Below are positions 1 through 11,969 of a stretch of DNA of 64,000 nucleotides, piece after piece (the stretch's first letter is position 1; the number at the start of each line of letters is the position of its first letter). The translations under genes and the position numbers were made by a program. Source of the DNA: Allodiplogaster sudhausi. Its lineage: Eukaryota; Nematoda; Chromadorea; Rhabditida; Diplogasteridae. Under the pieces are notes generated by a model. That model was not told the origin of the DNA and ran no database searches. It was given only the letters and a program-made list of their open reading frames with translations. The stretch covers positions 62,001 through 126,000 of the forward strand of contig CALZFC010000267.1 in NCBI GenBank assembly GCA_945643635.1. The letters are read 5' to 3'.

Positions 1-735
1 CAAAGAGTTCACAATGAGTAACGAGCCAGAGACAAACATCAAGCATTCCTAAAACATGGGACACGGACAAGCCGGCCAAGATATTCAGAAAGACGTGGGA
101 GACATGTCAGGAGCACATTTCCACAAGAAAAATCATGCCAACATTGATCTTCACCTAATACAGAATGTTCCTCTCTAAGCTCATTACTAGTTTTTTTTTC
201 TGTTTTTTTCCTAATTTTTGTGTACTCTTTCTCCGAGAAAAAGGTTGTCCTTAAAAACTTTGGCCTGCCAAACGGCCAAAGTCAATGTAATTCTATAAAA
301 AAAACTCGACGTAATTGCATTGAGAGTTGAACTCAAAAATAAAATCTAAAAAAGGTACATACAAAAAAGTCGAACTCACCGTCAGCTTTTTTTTTACTTC
401 CTAGATTAGTTGTACCACTGATGACCAAAACGACCAAATTCAAAAAGGCTCTCGTTAAGTTGATGCAGCTCTAATGTTCTATACTTATGTATATTCGAGA
501 CTGAGTTATTCCTGTTTTTTGCTCGATTTTGCATGCAATTACCATGTTAACACGACTGGAGAGAAATTCTCGATTTGCATTTATTTCTATTATCTTGATA
601 AGGAATGTATCGGAACAAAAGATTTCACACCGGAAATAGGGAGGCCTCCTTAGATAACTGCATTTTCAGAAGTCGAACAGTGTCGATTCGGAAGAACAAT
701 TAGAAAAAATACATTGCCGACTTACTCCTTTAAGG
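1..735. other. No recognisable gene
   Basis: AT-rich sequence with homopolymer runs and no open frame with recognisable protein features on either strand. I see nothing supportable here. Confidence 0.5.
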
Positions 736-1010
736 TTAGCAGTAATGCTTCGCGGCAGGATCATTGGAATTGTTACTCATGCACAGCATTTATGATCTGT
801 ATGTATGTATAATGTGGGCCATAATGGAATGTGAATGAAAGTTAAGAAGAGGCGCATTGAACAACGAGAAACTATTCACAAGCTGTTAATTCTAATGTCC
901 AGATGACAAAGAAGAAAAAGCAATAATGTGCTGCCCACAACCGATAGTTACACCACACATAATGTGGAATGAAAAGAGATTGGAGCCAAATGGAACAAGT
1001 CAAGCTATTT
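736..1010 (+). repeat. Dispersed repeat, copy 1
   Basis: This stretch is recognisably similar to 27,755-28,000. Shared landmarks in the same order are a GGATCATTGGAATT block, a GGCCATAAT block, an ACTATTCACAAGCTG block, an ATGACAAAGAAGAAAAAG block and an AATGTGGAAT block. The two copies have small indels between them. No coding potential is evident. The second copy lies in the centre of the inverted duplication around 27.9 kb. Confidence 0.6.
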
Positions 1011-1187
1011 TATGGCATGAGAAAGAAGAAATACGACCGTATTGTCGCCAAGGTGCACTCCGTCTCAATTCTTGCTCTGTAATTCTATGCTAAGCAGTAT
1101 AGTCGGAAGTGCACCCAAATATTAGAGATAAATTTCGTCAGATGAGGAGAGTGCTAATTGTAATGGGAAGCAGGGCGAGCGAGACAG

Positions 1188-1226
<39 letters not shown>
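1188..1226. repeat. (GA)n microsatellite
   Basis: A pure or near-pure GA tract. The Arg/Glu-rich and Ser/Leu-rich open frames across 1,109-1,420 come from it and are not counted as genes. Confidence 0.9.
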
Positions 1227-1229
<3 letters not shown>

Positions 1230-1479
1230 GAATGTTACGTGCACTTCGGCCTATCCGACCACTCCTCCTCTTCTTCTCCTCGTCGGACTCTCCGCTGCTG
1301 TATCGACCGCGCCCAGTAACTTCGCATCTCTCTGCTCTTTCTCTGTTTTCTCTTTCTCTCCCTAACTCCATCGCTTCTCTCTCTTTTGCATATGTTCACT
1401 ACATACATAAATGTAATTAGTCATATTGTCTTAAAATTTCAGTAATTAAATCGTAATCGCTGGTCATTCATCTTCATCT

Positions 1480-1760
1480 AACCATAAGCAATAGTTTTGC
1501 ATAATGTGTTAGTTAGGTTTTTTATTCTCTGCTGTATTCTACTAACTTTTCTGGCATTCCAGATAATTTATCTCGGAAATAAGACCACTTTCTTTGCAGC
1601 CATTGTTCAACTGCTCCGAGTACTTTCTAAATTTTCTTATATGTTCTGTCTATTATCTTTCGTCCTGTCGAATACTACAATGTATGGGAGAGCCCCTCCT
1701 TGCGCGGTGAACCTCTTTATTTGTTCATAACTTCCTCTTTTTATTTATTAATTATTTTTT
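1480..1760 (+). repeat. Repeat shared with the LINE-associated block at 31.7-32.1 kb
   Basis: The block ending in TACAATGTATGGGAGAGCC and then TTTATTTGTTCATAACTT recurs at about 31,930-32,000 with a few substitutions and a short indel. The second copy lies directly upstream of a decayed reverse transcriptase, so this may be a fragment of the same mobile family. No intact frame is present here. Confidence 0.55.
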
Positions 1761-2356
1761 TATAGCTAAATGCGTTGTTATAATTTATGTTACATTGTTT
1801 CTTTATTATAGTGCTATGTATATGTTGGCCCATTGTGTGTTTACAGTTGATGACGCTGCTGTATTTACTTTATTTGTGATCTGTATTATTTTTATCAGAA
1901 CTTTTCGAAGCGGTAAAGTCTCCTTATCTTTTCAATGATTCACAAGATCAACCAAATGGGACGGGCAAAGTGGGCGAAAAAGTCGAGAGTGGCAGGCAGA
2001 TCATCACAGAAAGGCAATTTACAATGTTGGGACTACACGATCACCTCAAACACGCAGAATCCCTCACAATCCATCTGAACCAAATAAGTCGTTCTGAAAA
2101 GTGTATCCGGAGATAAAGAAGAGGAGACGGTTTGAAAAACACAAAATGCATACAGCAACTTCTTGTTTTCACGGAATGGGCGACTGCAACAGCGCAAATT
2201 GCTGAAGTCGGCGACATTTTATGCCGTCCGATGGCATATGCAATCTTCTTACGATATTGTCCATTAAAAAGCCTAGCTGATGTCAAATGGATGATAGAGG
2301 CTAGGGTTTAAACCGTACAGAGTGACGCCAGATAGAACAGTAGCGATTCCCATTGA

Positions 2357-2612
2357 CTAAATGCATGTACAGAATGCAGAGGGAGGGTCTGACTTGAACA
2401 AGAAGAAGAACTGTTGCCTACTAGGCGATGATGCAATAAGAAACGCCCGGACGTTTCCGAGTTCACTTGTGAGCGAGACGGCGAGAAGCGGATTGAGCGA
2501 CGGCAGCAGAGGGAGTGTCAAGGTTGACAAGGTTGCCGCCTCTCGACCAGAAATGAGATTGACGGCGCTCGCGATGAAGGACGTGTCGAAGCAGACGGAC
2601 GGCACGATCAGC
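2357..2612 (-). pseudogene. Orphan last exon (TM7) of a serpentine chemoreceptor
   Basis: An open minus-strand frame, entered from an acceptor-like TTCTAG, encodes LIVPSVC, then a segment with TLSTLTLPLLPSLNPLLAV and SLTSELGN. It is closely similar to the last exon of the intact chemoreceptor at 34.3-36.7 kb, where this is TM7 with the usual nematode-receptor N-P near its end. The C-terminal tail beyond GN differs. No TM1-TM6 exons lie upstream; the exon that precedes it on this strand is an IR-type M4 exon. I infer a relic or shuffled exon rather than a working gene, although it is open. Confidence 0.65.
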
Positions 2613-2741
2613 TAGAACATCGATTTTGAAGGAAATAAATTGACTTCAAAAAAGATACAAAAAATTAGAGCTTCTTTTAGTTTTATTAATTACTCGAAAT
2701 GTCTCCACCATCTAAATTCGAAGAAAGAGAAGAACAAGAGG

Positions 2742-2855
2742 TCAGACGATGAAGTTTTTGAGACCTGAGCTGCCATATTTCTGCCCGATCTTGTGCCACG
2801 CCACTTCGAATATCAAGGTGACAACGGCGAGAACGCCAGCGGCTCCCGCCATCAT
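2742..2855 (-). pseudogene. Orphan M4/C-terminal exon of an iGluR/IR-type receptor
   Basis: The minus strand encodes MMAGAAGVLAVVTLIFEVAW followed by a charged tail ending KNFIV and a stop. It closely matches the M4 exon of the large receptor gene at 12,950-13,174, including the identical SGLKNFIV ending. M4 in this family is a hydrophobic helix followed by an acidic residue and a short tail. The rest of the exon (the WWRRF part) and all S1, M1-M3 and S2 exons are missing here, so this is a partial duplicate. The downstream sequence, including the path to the serpentine TM7 exon, is also duplicated at 12.8-12.95 kb. Confidence 0.6.
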
Positions 2856-2869
2856 GACATTTTGACATT

Positions 2870-5355
2870 TCTATTTATTGTGCATTACTGTGAAGATTTC
2901 ATCTACAATAAAATTATCATATAACAAGGTTATCGTTTGAAACATTGTTTATTTTTAGCTTACTTGTTACCGGTCGAAAAGTCACTCGCAATCAGTGAGG
3001 CAGATTTATGCTGCCAGGAGGAAAATCAATGTCACGTCAATGGTGACAAGAAGCTGAAGATGTAAATATTTAGCTCTCCTTTTTATATGTACATACATAC
3101 CAAAAAAAGGAACATTCCCCGGAGCGAGAGTGTGAGGGAGTCAGTGAGTGAGAGAAGAGCGAGAAATGTAAAAGAAAGAGAAAGAGAGAGCCAAAGAGAA
3201 AGAAAGGGGGAAGACTAACGCAGAGGTGTCAAAGTGGAAGATATTGCAGATCTTTTAAATAGGAATAAAGAGAGAGCGAAATTGAAGAAAGTATTTCGAG
3301 CCAAAGAGCCCTCTTCAGCGTGCAACTGGAGGAGAGGCTGGCTAACCATATATGTACATAATTGGTCCATAATGCACGCACCTCCGCCTTGGCTGTCCGC
3401 TCCTCTCTATCCTCCGTGTTCTCATTGCTCTCTCGCAGCCCTCAAATCGTCTCTCTATTCCCGACTCTTTCTCTCACTCTCTCTCTCTCACTCTCTCTCT
3501 CTCTCTTTCTTTCTTTGCTAGAAGTGGAAAGAAAGACGGAGAGAGAGAGAGAGATCTAACGGATCTAATGGAATATCAAATTCCTCACGCTTCCTCCCTT
3601 CTTGCCCATTTAAAGAAGCATGAACACCCAAAACTCCTACGCGGAAAACCCTGTAGAATCTTCCGAGATACTGTAATTCACTTTGCTTTTATTATACTAT
3701 TTGTACTGAAAAGCAGTACATACGGACTCGTTAAATAAATTTTTTTTCGAACATTTTGAAAACCTTAAGGGTTTCATTTCGATCTTTTTTGTTTGTTCTA
3801 AATGTTAATTTGTTTTGATTGTCGATATATTTCAAACCGAAAAAGTTGAAATAATCGCTTGTTTTGCCCGAGCCCTAAACTGGGATATTGCGCCTTTTTA
3901 AAAGCTCCCTCCATTGATGGCACCTGTTTAGAAGATTGAAACAACGCATTCTTGAAAAGTTCTCCACCCACGCGCTACGAAAACTGTTCTTCTGATTTTT
4001 TTATAAGAAATGTCAATATTTTTCACTGTTTGTTAGAATTTTTAATTCTGTTGATTAATTAAAGCTATCTTATTCAGTAGTTATAACTGCTGTGTATAAC
4101 TGCTGAATTTATTTGCCTGTTCAGCGAGCAGTAACAAGGGAGCAGCCATTCGTGGGGTCTCCAACGTGATCAAGGAGCGCCTTTTGTACGACGGCGCGAC
4201 AACCTGAGTCGCCGCCGGTGGCAGATTATAACAAGGACGCGATAACAAGGTGAACCTTATGTTTGACATTTTAATTTGGTTGTTATGCTTGCTCTTTCCG
4301 CTGAACTTAAGCTGCAGTGTAGCTGTTTTTGGATTCATTGGGGGAGGGGCCACATCTAATGGTTACGAATATTCTATTCTTGTTTTTGCAAAACCATCGA
4401 TTTGAAATTGTAGCTATTGATTTTCCTCGAAATGTACAATTTGCAAGTCCAAATTTTTTTATATGATATTCTTTGCGATTATCTCAATGCAATGAGGTGC
4501 TAGAATCATCAGAAAATTGTTTCTAATTTTATCAAATCCGCCCTGAACGGTTATACTCTTCTTTAGAAATATTAAAATTGAATTGACTCTAGCCAATTGA
4601 AACTCTTCTTTTGGTCAGGGCTTATCTTCATCGACTGGAACCCCGCCCGTAAGTGGAAAGCAGCGGGTGCTCCTCAGGGTTGGACGTTGTCAAGCAGCCT
4701 TCTCCGAACTCCTTGAATTAAGGTTCCTGCTATGTATTTCTTTACTCGTTCAATCGATTGGATCTGGTATCGTCATTTGTTCTCTAATGCATTTCTGAGA
4801 CAACTTTTCCGTTCATTGCTCTGTTCAAGCTATTGTTTTGTTGCCATTCTCTGCTATCTCCTATCGATAGAATGGCCATTGCCTGTCACTCCCATCTCCC
4901 CAGCCTGCGACTATTTTCCGCATAACACTCTCCGCTCTCCATGTTCTCTCTCTCCAATGTGTGCAACCGAGTTGTCTCTTCATTGAATGCGTCCTGTCGC
5001 TGACTTTCCAGCGCATCGATCGACTCAGCGATGCGAGAGTGTCAGACAGCGGGGGTGCGCACTTTTGCACATCTCTGCTCTCTCCGTCTCGTGCAATCTC
5101 TCGCATGTGCCTGCTATTGTCTCGGCTGCCCCCTCTGCGTCTTTTCATTTCGTATGCTCCTTGCTCCTCTTCGCTAGCTTTTAGTTTTATGCACTGTATC
5201 TTCTTTACTTTTGTTATGTTTTGGTTTTAGAGCAATGTTCTTTTCCTATTTTTTTATATTCTTCAGTCACTATTGCTAATTTAAAGTAAATGTAAAGCAG
5301 ATTGCATGTTCTATGGAGAGAAACCGCCATGCCAGTGTACTTGACTTCTAGGCTG
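2870..5355. other. Mostly non-coding; microsatellites only
   Basis: It holds GA/CT tracts at about 3,170-3,210 and 3,470-3,560. Open frames on both strands at 4,081-4,353 and 4,732-5,230 show no motif, no splice-consistent extension and low-complexity bias, and are not supported as genes. Confidence 0.5.
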
Positions 5356-5360
5356 CAATT

Positions 5361-6114
5361 TTATCTGTTGCACCTGAAGCACCTTCTCAGCAACGACCAT
5401 AGGGCTGATTTCTCAACAATTATATACTTGGAATCGTCTTGGTCATTGACCGTAGGGCCTGGGAATGTAAAGTCAGGATCATCCAGCACCTGTTAACACA
5501 AACTACTTTTACTCTCTTTATATTTTAACTAAAATTTAATAATAAATTGTACTTACAGGTGATCGATCTCTAAAGGGCCGACGTATCGAGTGTGTGTACG
5601 CTAGCGGGCCTGGTGTCATCGGCGGCGCGAAGGCTGTTGGTGCTGGGCTGGGAGGCGGCGTGTCTTCTTTTCGCTGTATGTGAGAGACAATTTTTCTTCA
5701 TTATTTAATACGTAAAATGCGATATGTAAGGTAATAACTATCATATTAGTTTGCTATTTTCTTCCCTCCCTATTGAGTTTACTTTCTTTTTAATGGAATC
5801 TATCTTAGTTAACGATGAACATAGGTACTGTATACTAGGTTATGAACTTGAAAGCTTACCATATTGATGGGAAGGGCGTCTCTTTTGAAAATCCGGGTAT
5901 TCGGCTCATATTGTTGCTCATCAAAGTGCTCTTCGCAGAGTCTGGGTCGGTTGGAAGTGGAAAGAAGCTTTCGAAGCTGCTCCTCAGCTTCTGGAGATGC
6001 TGTGACGCGGCGGATCCATAACTCGCGTGCCTCGTCTCTTTCAGTAAAGGACCGGCTTTCGTCTTGGGTTGTTTTTTTCCCACATGCGATGTATGTGCAA
6101 AACCGGGGGTTCAT
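5361..6114 (-). CDS. THAP-domain zinc-finger protein (3 exons)
   Basis: Predicted exons are 6114-5860, 5673-5557 and 5489-5361; all three junctions keep frame and use GT-AG sites, giving about 166 residues. Residues 1-85 form a THAP domain: C-x4-C near the start (CTYIAC), the invariant Trp (ELWIRRV), C-x2-H (LCEEHF) and the LP element just before the first junction. THAP domains are C2CH zinc fingers that bind DNA in regulators and P-element-type transposases. The middle exon is Pro-rich and the last ends KYIIVEKSALWSLL then two Cys, a tail resembling that of many invertebrate THAP proteins. No transposase core is present. It lies 138 bp downstream of the next gene on the same strand, so the two could be co-transcribed. 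The start is the first Met before the zinc-finger Cys. Confidence 0.8.
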
Positions 6115-6252
6115 TTTGTCCCTTAATTTTTATCGTTAGGCTAGTGTAATGATTTTGAAATAATTGCTGGCATTCAGTAGCCTTCATTGTATGCATTGAT
6201 ATTGTTCATTATTACACGATTAACACTTGTATAAAAACTTTTATCACAATAT

Positions 6253-6923
6253 TTACTCTTCATCAGATGGAATCAACTCTCCCTCAACAAAGCCCTTGTA
6301 TGTAGCACTCGGCCACTTGTTGCGCACCGCTTTTACCACACAAGCCGGTAGTCTCACACGTTTACGGCGCCCCATATAGCCGACATATCTCGCCACGAAG
6401 AGTCTGTAGGCTCCGTAGCGGAGACTTCTGAACAGTGCAGAATAGAATTGGTACATATATGATCTCTACGTTGTCGCGAAGTACAAGTCTTACCTAGCAG
6501 GATCTTCTTCACGCTTCGCTGTAAAGAATTCAGCCATATCGGCGGAGGCCGATGCAGCCTGAACATATGTTATGATATTGCAACAAATGTGTAGTTCGAA
6601 CAAACCAGTTCGTTAAGAATCTGTCCAGCAAATTCTGGGCAATCGCAGATGCAAGAGAAGGAGTTGGCCTCGGGAATCTTCGCTGAAAGGCCTTCTAGCA
6701 GCTGCTGGCCAAGATTCTTGAGCGGAAATGACCACAGCGACTTGCAGCAGTAGTCATGATCGTCGAGATCAGCGCGAGGAGGGCAGCGTTGGCAGCTGCA
6801 AGTGCCTGCAGCCTCTGTATCAACTGAAGACTGGAAGATGTTTGCACTCTTCCTTTTCTCCCATTCGTTGCGTCTTTCAAGCGCTGCCTGTGTCTGTTCT
6901 CTCGTAGGTTGACACTTCCACAT
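6253..6923 (-). CDS. Cys-rich protein resembling the P2X7 cytoplasmic ballast domain (3 exons)
   Basis: Predicted exons are 6923-6606, 6558-6494 and 6463-6253, in frame at both junctions, giving about 197 residues. The first exon carries Cys clusters (CSCQRC, CC, CICDC); the last has RYGAYRLFVARYVG, then GRRKRVRLPACVVKAVR and KGF. This order of Cys clusters, an AYR-type helix, a basic RLPxCVV stretch and a closing GF is that of the intracellular domain of vertebrate P2X7 receptors, which is also found detached from channels in many invertebrate proteins. No channel segment is present. The true start could lie in an upstream exon. The assignment rests on motif recognition alone. It lies immediately upstream of the THAP gene on the same strand. 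Confidence 0.65.
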
Positions 6924-7019
6924 GCCGAAAATGAACTGTTTATGACTCACATAATACATTGACAAATAAATAAAATATGCAGGAAAAAACATTTCCCATA
7001 GTGTGTTCATTGTGAACAA

Positions 7020-8033
7020 TTTTCAAAAAAAATATTTTCCCGCAAGTGGGCCGGTGGTGATATTATATCCTGGAAATAGCTTTCTGTCAAACAAACTACA
7101 GAAATATAGTCATCGCACCAAAATTCCCTTCTACAGGGATTTGAAATGACATTTTTGGAATGCAAATTTCTCGTTTATCTTGGACTTTTAAAACTTTTTA
7201 CTTTGCCGAGGTATTCATATTAATGTCGTAGACTTAACAGTGTAATCGGTTAGGTCATGAAAAAAATGGGTTTCATGCTCCTTTAACTCAATAAGCATAA
7301 CCCATGCCCTCCCATTTCCGTTGTGTTTGCATGGCATTCATAGTCAGTTTCACTCCCTGGCTCTTCGTGATGGACTGGTTCCACGGATATACATATGTGA
7401 ACCATGCCTATCTCTCACCTCTTCTTATGCAGCGAAAGGCAGACAAGTTGATAACTAAAATAGCGTCGTGTTATCACACGAAGTGATTTTTTAGATTAAG
7501 AGAATTTATTTTTTTATTTATCTACATCAGTTAAAATGTGACATATGTCATCTTTCAGCGAGATGTCAAAATGCATGCCAACAAAATTAAATGGGCCCAA
7601 CGTCATTTCTACTCGTATTTGAAACCGTTTCGCTACGAATCCGTAGCTATTCATTTCTGTTGGCATCGAAACCGTAGATTCGCATCCAGGAAACATTGCT
7701 TTAGAACCTATCTCCAGGATTCTAGAGTTTACACGTCGACGATACCAAGGCGCTCCAAGCACGTCCTGATACACATGCACGTGAACTGAAATAGCCTATT
7801 TAGCACTGTTCAATTTATAAAAGCGTTTTTTAAGTTTAATAATAGCATTTAATAGAATAAGTTTTACAGTAGTAAATCTTTCAGACAGAAGGAAAATATG
7901 TGGAGTATGTTTTTTTCCATGAAAAACTGATTTGCAAGTGCACTTGAAGTGACAGGAATCTTTTTATTTTTCATCTTTTAAAAATATGTATGTAAATGCC
8001 ATTTCACTACGTGTTGATAAATAAAGTTAAAGT
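7020..8033. other. No supported gene
   Basis: An 88-codon minus-strand frame (7,780-7,514) has an unbiased composition but no recognised motif and no convincing splice partners, so I leave it as an unsupported possibility. The remainder is AT-rich. Confidence 0.4.
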
Positions 8034-8233
8034 TAAAGGAGGACGTTCACAGAAAAATATTTAATGCAAGTTCGAATTGCCACGTCAGCCCTGTGATTCC
8101 TCACTCTCATTCTCGCGTGCTATTTCGCAGGCCGCTCAAACCCGCTGCGTGAAAATAGCACGCGCGAATGAGAGTGCGAAGGGCCGCGGCAATTTGAAAT
8201 ATCACATCATTTTTTGGTGATCGCCCTCCTTTA
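8034..8233. mobile_element. MITE-like element, family A, copy 1
   Basis: Short inverted ends (TAAAGGAGG at the left, CCTCCTTTA at the right) bound about 200 bp with an inner imperfect palindrome of arms near ACTCTCATTCTCGCG and CGCGAATGAGAGT. The core with GCTATTTCGCAGG and CCCGCTGCGT recurs at about 27,125-27,275. It has no coding capacity and looks like a non-autonomous DNA element able to fold into a long hairpin. Confidence 0.65.
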
Positions 8234-8277
8234 AAGTTGAAGATCAAAGTCGCTTTTTAACCGGATGAAAAATATGT

Positions 8278-8439
8278 ACATACACACAGAGAACGATGTG
8301 ACAAGGGATATCAAAATTTTATATTGCAATATTGTACCGATTTCGCCCGGTACAATTGTGTTCCACCCCATGTCACAATAAGTCACAATTTTGGATGGAA
8401 CAAAAATTGTACATCACAATTTTTTCTGTGTGTGTATGT
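8278..8439. mobile_element. MITE-like element, family B
   Basis: Terminal inverted repeats ACATACACACAGA and TCTGTGTGTGTATGT enclose about 160 bp that is itself rich in inverted CACAATTTT/AAAATTGT words. Size and structure fit a small non-autonomous element. I did not find a second copy in the window. Confidence 0.5.
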
Positions 8440-9908
8440 CATCGCACTTCAACGGCGACGAGAAGCGAGCGAAAGAGGGCGACTCTCGACGGGTCTTCCG
8501 TCGTCGTCTTTGGTGGTTCTGGACTGCCGCCGTCGACGACCGTCTTCTCTCGTCGTCGTCGGTGGAGCGTCTCCAGCACACGCAGCACAACCGCCGTCTG
8601 CTGCGCGGCAAGCGAGCGCACCACGCCGCTCTTCGTGAACTCAGCGGCAGCTGTTGAGCAAAAAAAGGAAATAATTTTTTTATTATTTTAAGGGCGACTT
8701 TAAAATATTGCATAATATTTTTATGTAAATATTTTCTTCAAAAAAATTTTTTTTTATAAAGTACAATTTGCCATCAGTATTCTATTACAGTATTTGTACT
8801 GTAAATACATACATATATAACGGTGCAAACTGAAAAAAACGGTCCTTTTTGCGTTTCGACCTGTTATGGCATAAATGAGAGAAGTCATTTTACAATCTGC
8901 ATGGCTAAAAAAAAAAGAGAAAAAGACACAATTATTTCGCTATTCCTTACGGTAAAGAAAGGCCTATGAACAAGAGTGAAAACATTGTGTCGTTTTCGTG
9001 CTCACTGAACAAGCGGCGTTCTATGTCAAACCTCGCCGGTTCCACTCGGTGAAATGCAGTGCGCAGGAGGAGATTGTCCTTGTTCATCAAGCATCTCCAA
9101 GTCGATCTCAGTCAGCCTCCCAATCGCTTATGATCAGATGAAGAGATATTATGCTGAAAATTAAATATATATGTACATATAAATAAAATATCTGTATAAA
9201 CTTATTACATACATATGTACATTTACAAATCTACATTTACAATTTCCTGACACCAATGCAGAATAAAAGAGCAGACGCAATAATACAAGGCGATCTCGTG
9301 TTAATAAGAGACTTCAAATGGGGCCTAACTTTTCCCACACTGATCATCTCAGTCAATCTTGCAATATTAAGCACGAAAAAATAAATGGAAGGACAAGCAC
9401 GTGAAGGACACCTGAACGAGGAAACAATTTCGATCTTTGTCCAACGATGACCCACTTTAAACGAGCAAGCGAGAGCAAGAAGCAAGTTCGAAGTCCATAA
9501 TGATCAACCGAACCGAATTCGCCGTTTTGACCAAGATTTTTTGTATGATAGATTGTATGACATATAAGATACATAGCAGTAGCTGATTTTTTTTCTCTAT
9601 TTCCAATCATCAAATTTCAAGGGCTTTTGATTGAGCCATTAATTATATTTTTTTCGAGCATAGCTTTTCTGATCATTAATTTGAGAAAAATGGGTGAGAC
9701 GCTCAAATGGAAGAAAGACAATTGCATTTTCTCCCTGCGCACTCGTCATAGATTTGCTTTTCATCAAATTTCATTTCGACACTTACCTTTGTTCTTTGAC
9801 TTCATACTGGCTAATGCTATCTCTTTTGTTCACACCAATCTAGAGAGAAAGAGAGAGAGAGAAAGAGAGGGAGAGAGAGATAAAAAATAAAGAGAGAGAG
9901 AAAGAGAG

Positions 9909-9939
<31 letters not shown>

Positions 9940-11180
9940 AAGAAAGAGAGAATTACAATTACGTTTCATCCGTCATCATTTCATCGTTTTCGACCAAGTT
10001 AAAAGGAGGAGCGCGCTATTGCCAATCGTTGCTAGCAAGTTGCTAGTGATAGCATTTCGAGTGCAGCTGTTGGTGTCAGCCAAACTCTGTTGAATACGGA
10101 ATACGAAAAGTGGCCAACGTCCATTGAGAAGCAGAAAAGAAAGTCAAGAAAGAGAAAGTGTCGCAAGTGTGAGAGCAGAAGAGGAAGAAGATGGTTGGAA
10201 GGAGATAACCAGATCGCACTGAGATATGTGGTGATGAGGCTTAGGTATTGGGCGGCTTTCGAGGACAAAAACGAGGACAAGCAAGAGCAATGCAGAGAAG
10301 AGGGAGGAGGAGTTCGGTCGGTTCACTTTTTAGCGTTAGGAATAAAATGATTGTGTTGGTGATGGCCAAAAATGACGTTAAAGTTACGCCCTTTGCCAGA
10401 GGAAGAGTCAAAGAAGAGTTTAATCGCTCTGAAAAGGTGGGGGGGGGACTGCCCGCTTGGCAAAAGCGCTAGAACCGAAAAAGCGTTATATACGGTATTT
10501 TTTAAAATCTTGCACCTAGTTTTTTAAAAGATTCCTTGCTTGGCCAAATATGAATACATTATATCAAGAAGAAAAATTGTGCCGATAAAAGATCCGAAGT
10601 GAATTAGAGAAATGGTGAGAAAGAACAACTGCCACAATACTGAATAATTAGTAGTCACATTCAATGTGGCAAGAAATAGCTAAAGAAGTGTTGCTCGTTC
10701 TATGGCAGCGGAAGTGTTCATCACCCTTTTTGAGAGTGCGGCTACCGAGATGCACCCACCACAAGTGAAACCCTCAGGCGGGTAGCTGGGAAACAGAGAC
10801 ACTCTAATAATTGATGATAAAAAGTTGTGCTACCCGTCTTTTTCTATTAAAAATTCAGACACATTTAATTATTTATCTACAATACAAATTTCTTTTGCAA
10901 TGTAGGACACCATCGGTCAGATGCAGGTCAAACAAGGTTGTTGAAGGCACAACGGCGGCTTTCCTAACATACTTTCAGAACCAGCACGACCTTGTCCGCC
11001 TTTTTGGCCTTCGCAATCACTCATAAACTGTGATCTTCCTCCGAAATGGCTGATAATTCAATAGACACACAAGCAAATACACATCCTAAATTGTAACCAA
11101 ATTTTGATTGACTCGTATCCAAATTATAACTAAATTGATTAAAACTTGAGTTTAAATTTGTAATACCTAATTTCGATACA
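8440..11180. other. No supported gene; GA tracts and a GC-rich patch
   Basis: A GC-rich patch at 8,440-8,660 opens several frames on both strands, none with a recognisable domain or protein-like composition. A (GA)n tract occupies about 9,841-9,951. Nothing else is supportable. Confidence 0.45.
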
Positions 11181-11249
11181 CCTCTTTTCTTGCCGTTTTG
11201 CCGATCTCTATCAATTGTCAACAGTGAGCTTATTGTTCCTATTCCTTTC

Positions 11250-11760
11250 TTTGATTGTCCTTGTTTAAGAGGCTGTCGACACCTGGTCGAAGAGTTATTT
11301 GTTGCTGCAGCTCTCGAGTTGGCCAGAAAGGAGACGACGCTTCTTATTCTGTCCGCTGCCGTTCTTCATTTCTTCACATGTCCGTTTCACTCATTCGTTC
11401 AAACTATGTATACATTTCTCTTTCGGTGCATGGCCAGGCAAGTTCGCTATGAAGCACATCAATCTTTTCGCACATCGACTCGAGGAAAGTAAAAAAAAAA
11501 ACGTTTTAGCTGAACGAATTCTGCTGTACTAGAAAAAAAAACTGAACAAACGTTAATGACGATTTCATTTTACATGACCATAACGGAAATTTCAAAGAAA
11601 TGTATTAAAGATGCTTCAGAAACTTAAACTAAATGTCGAAACTACACAAGGTATAAAGTGTGGAAATAAACATATAACTGGAATGATAATTTACTCGTGA
11701 AGATATATCCTAGAGCAAGAGTGGGGCCAGACACGGCCCGCTGGTTCGTTTTCTTGACCT
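11250..11760 (+). repeat. Dispersed repeat duplicated at 47.6-48.1 kb
   Basis: Shared landmarks with 47,620-48,060, in the same order: GCTTCTTATTCTGTC, then AGCACATCAATCTTTTCGCA, then a CTCGAGGAA block, then TACTCGTGAAGAT, then a block ending CCCGCTGG or TCCGCTGG. The copies differ by substitutions and indels, and neither has a conserved long frame. Confidence 0.6.
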
Positions 11761-11969
11761 GTTTTGATAGGTTTGTGGACTTTGGGTGCAAGTTAGTGTG
11801 CAGAAGTGGGAGAAGAAAGGTGAGTAGAAATATTTCATAATGTTTTATATTATTCGTTAATATTTTACTGAAAAGTGTATTTTTTGTTCCAAAATTAGCT
11901 TAATCGTCTTAATGTGCTTGATAGCCGAACTTGCCTGGCCATGTACCGAAGGAGAAAGGTACACAGTTT

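Noticed and set aside
2041..2286. 81-codon minus-strand frame, possibly transposase-like
   Set aside because: No catalytic or helix-turn-helix motif can be made out, and there are no inverted ends around it.
7514..7789. Overlapping 83- and 88-codon frames on opposite strands
   Set aside because: No motif, no splice sites that extend them, and both strands are open over the same bases.
8324..8713. GC-rich cluster of overlapping open frames
   Set aside because: Five frames on two strands are open at once, none with a motif; this reflects GC content and not coding.
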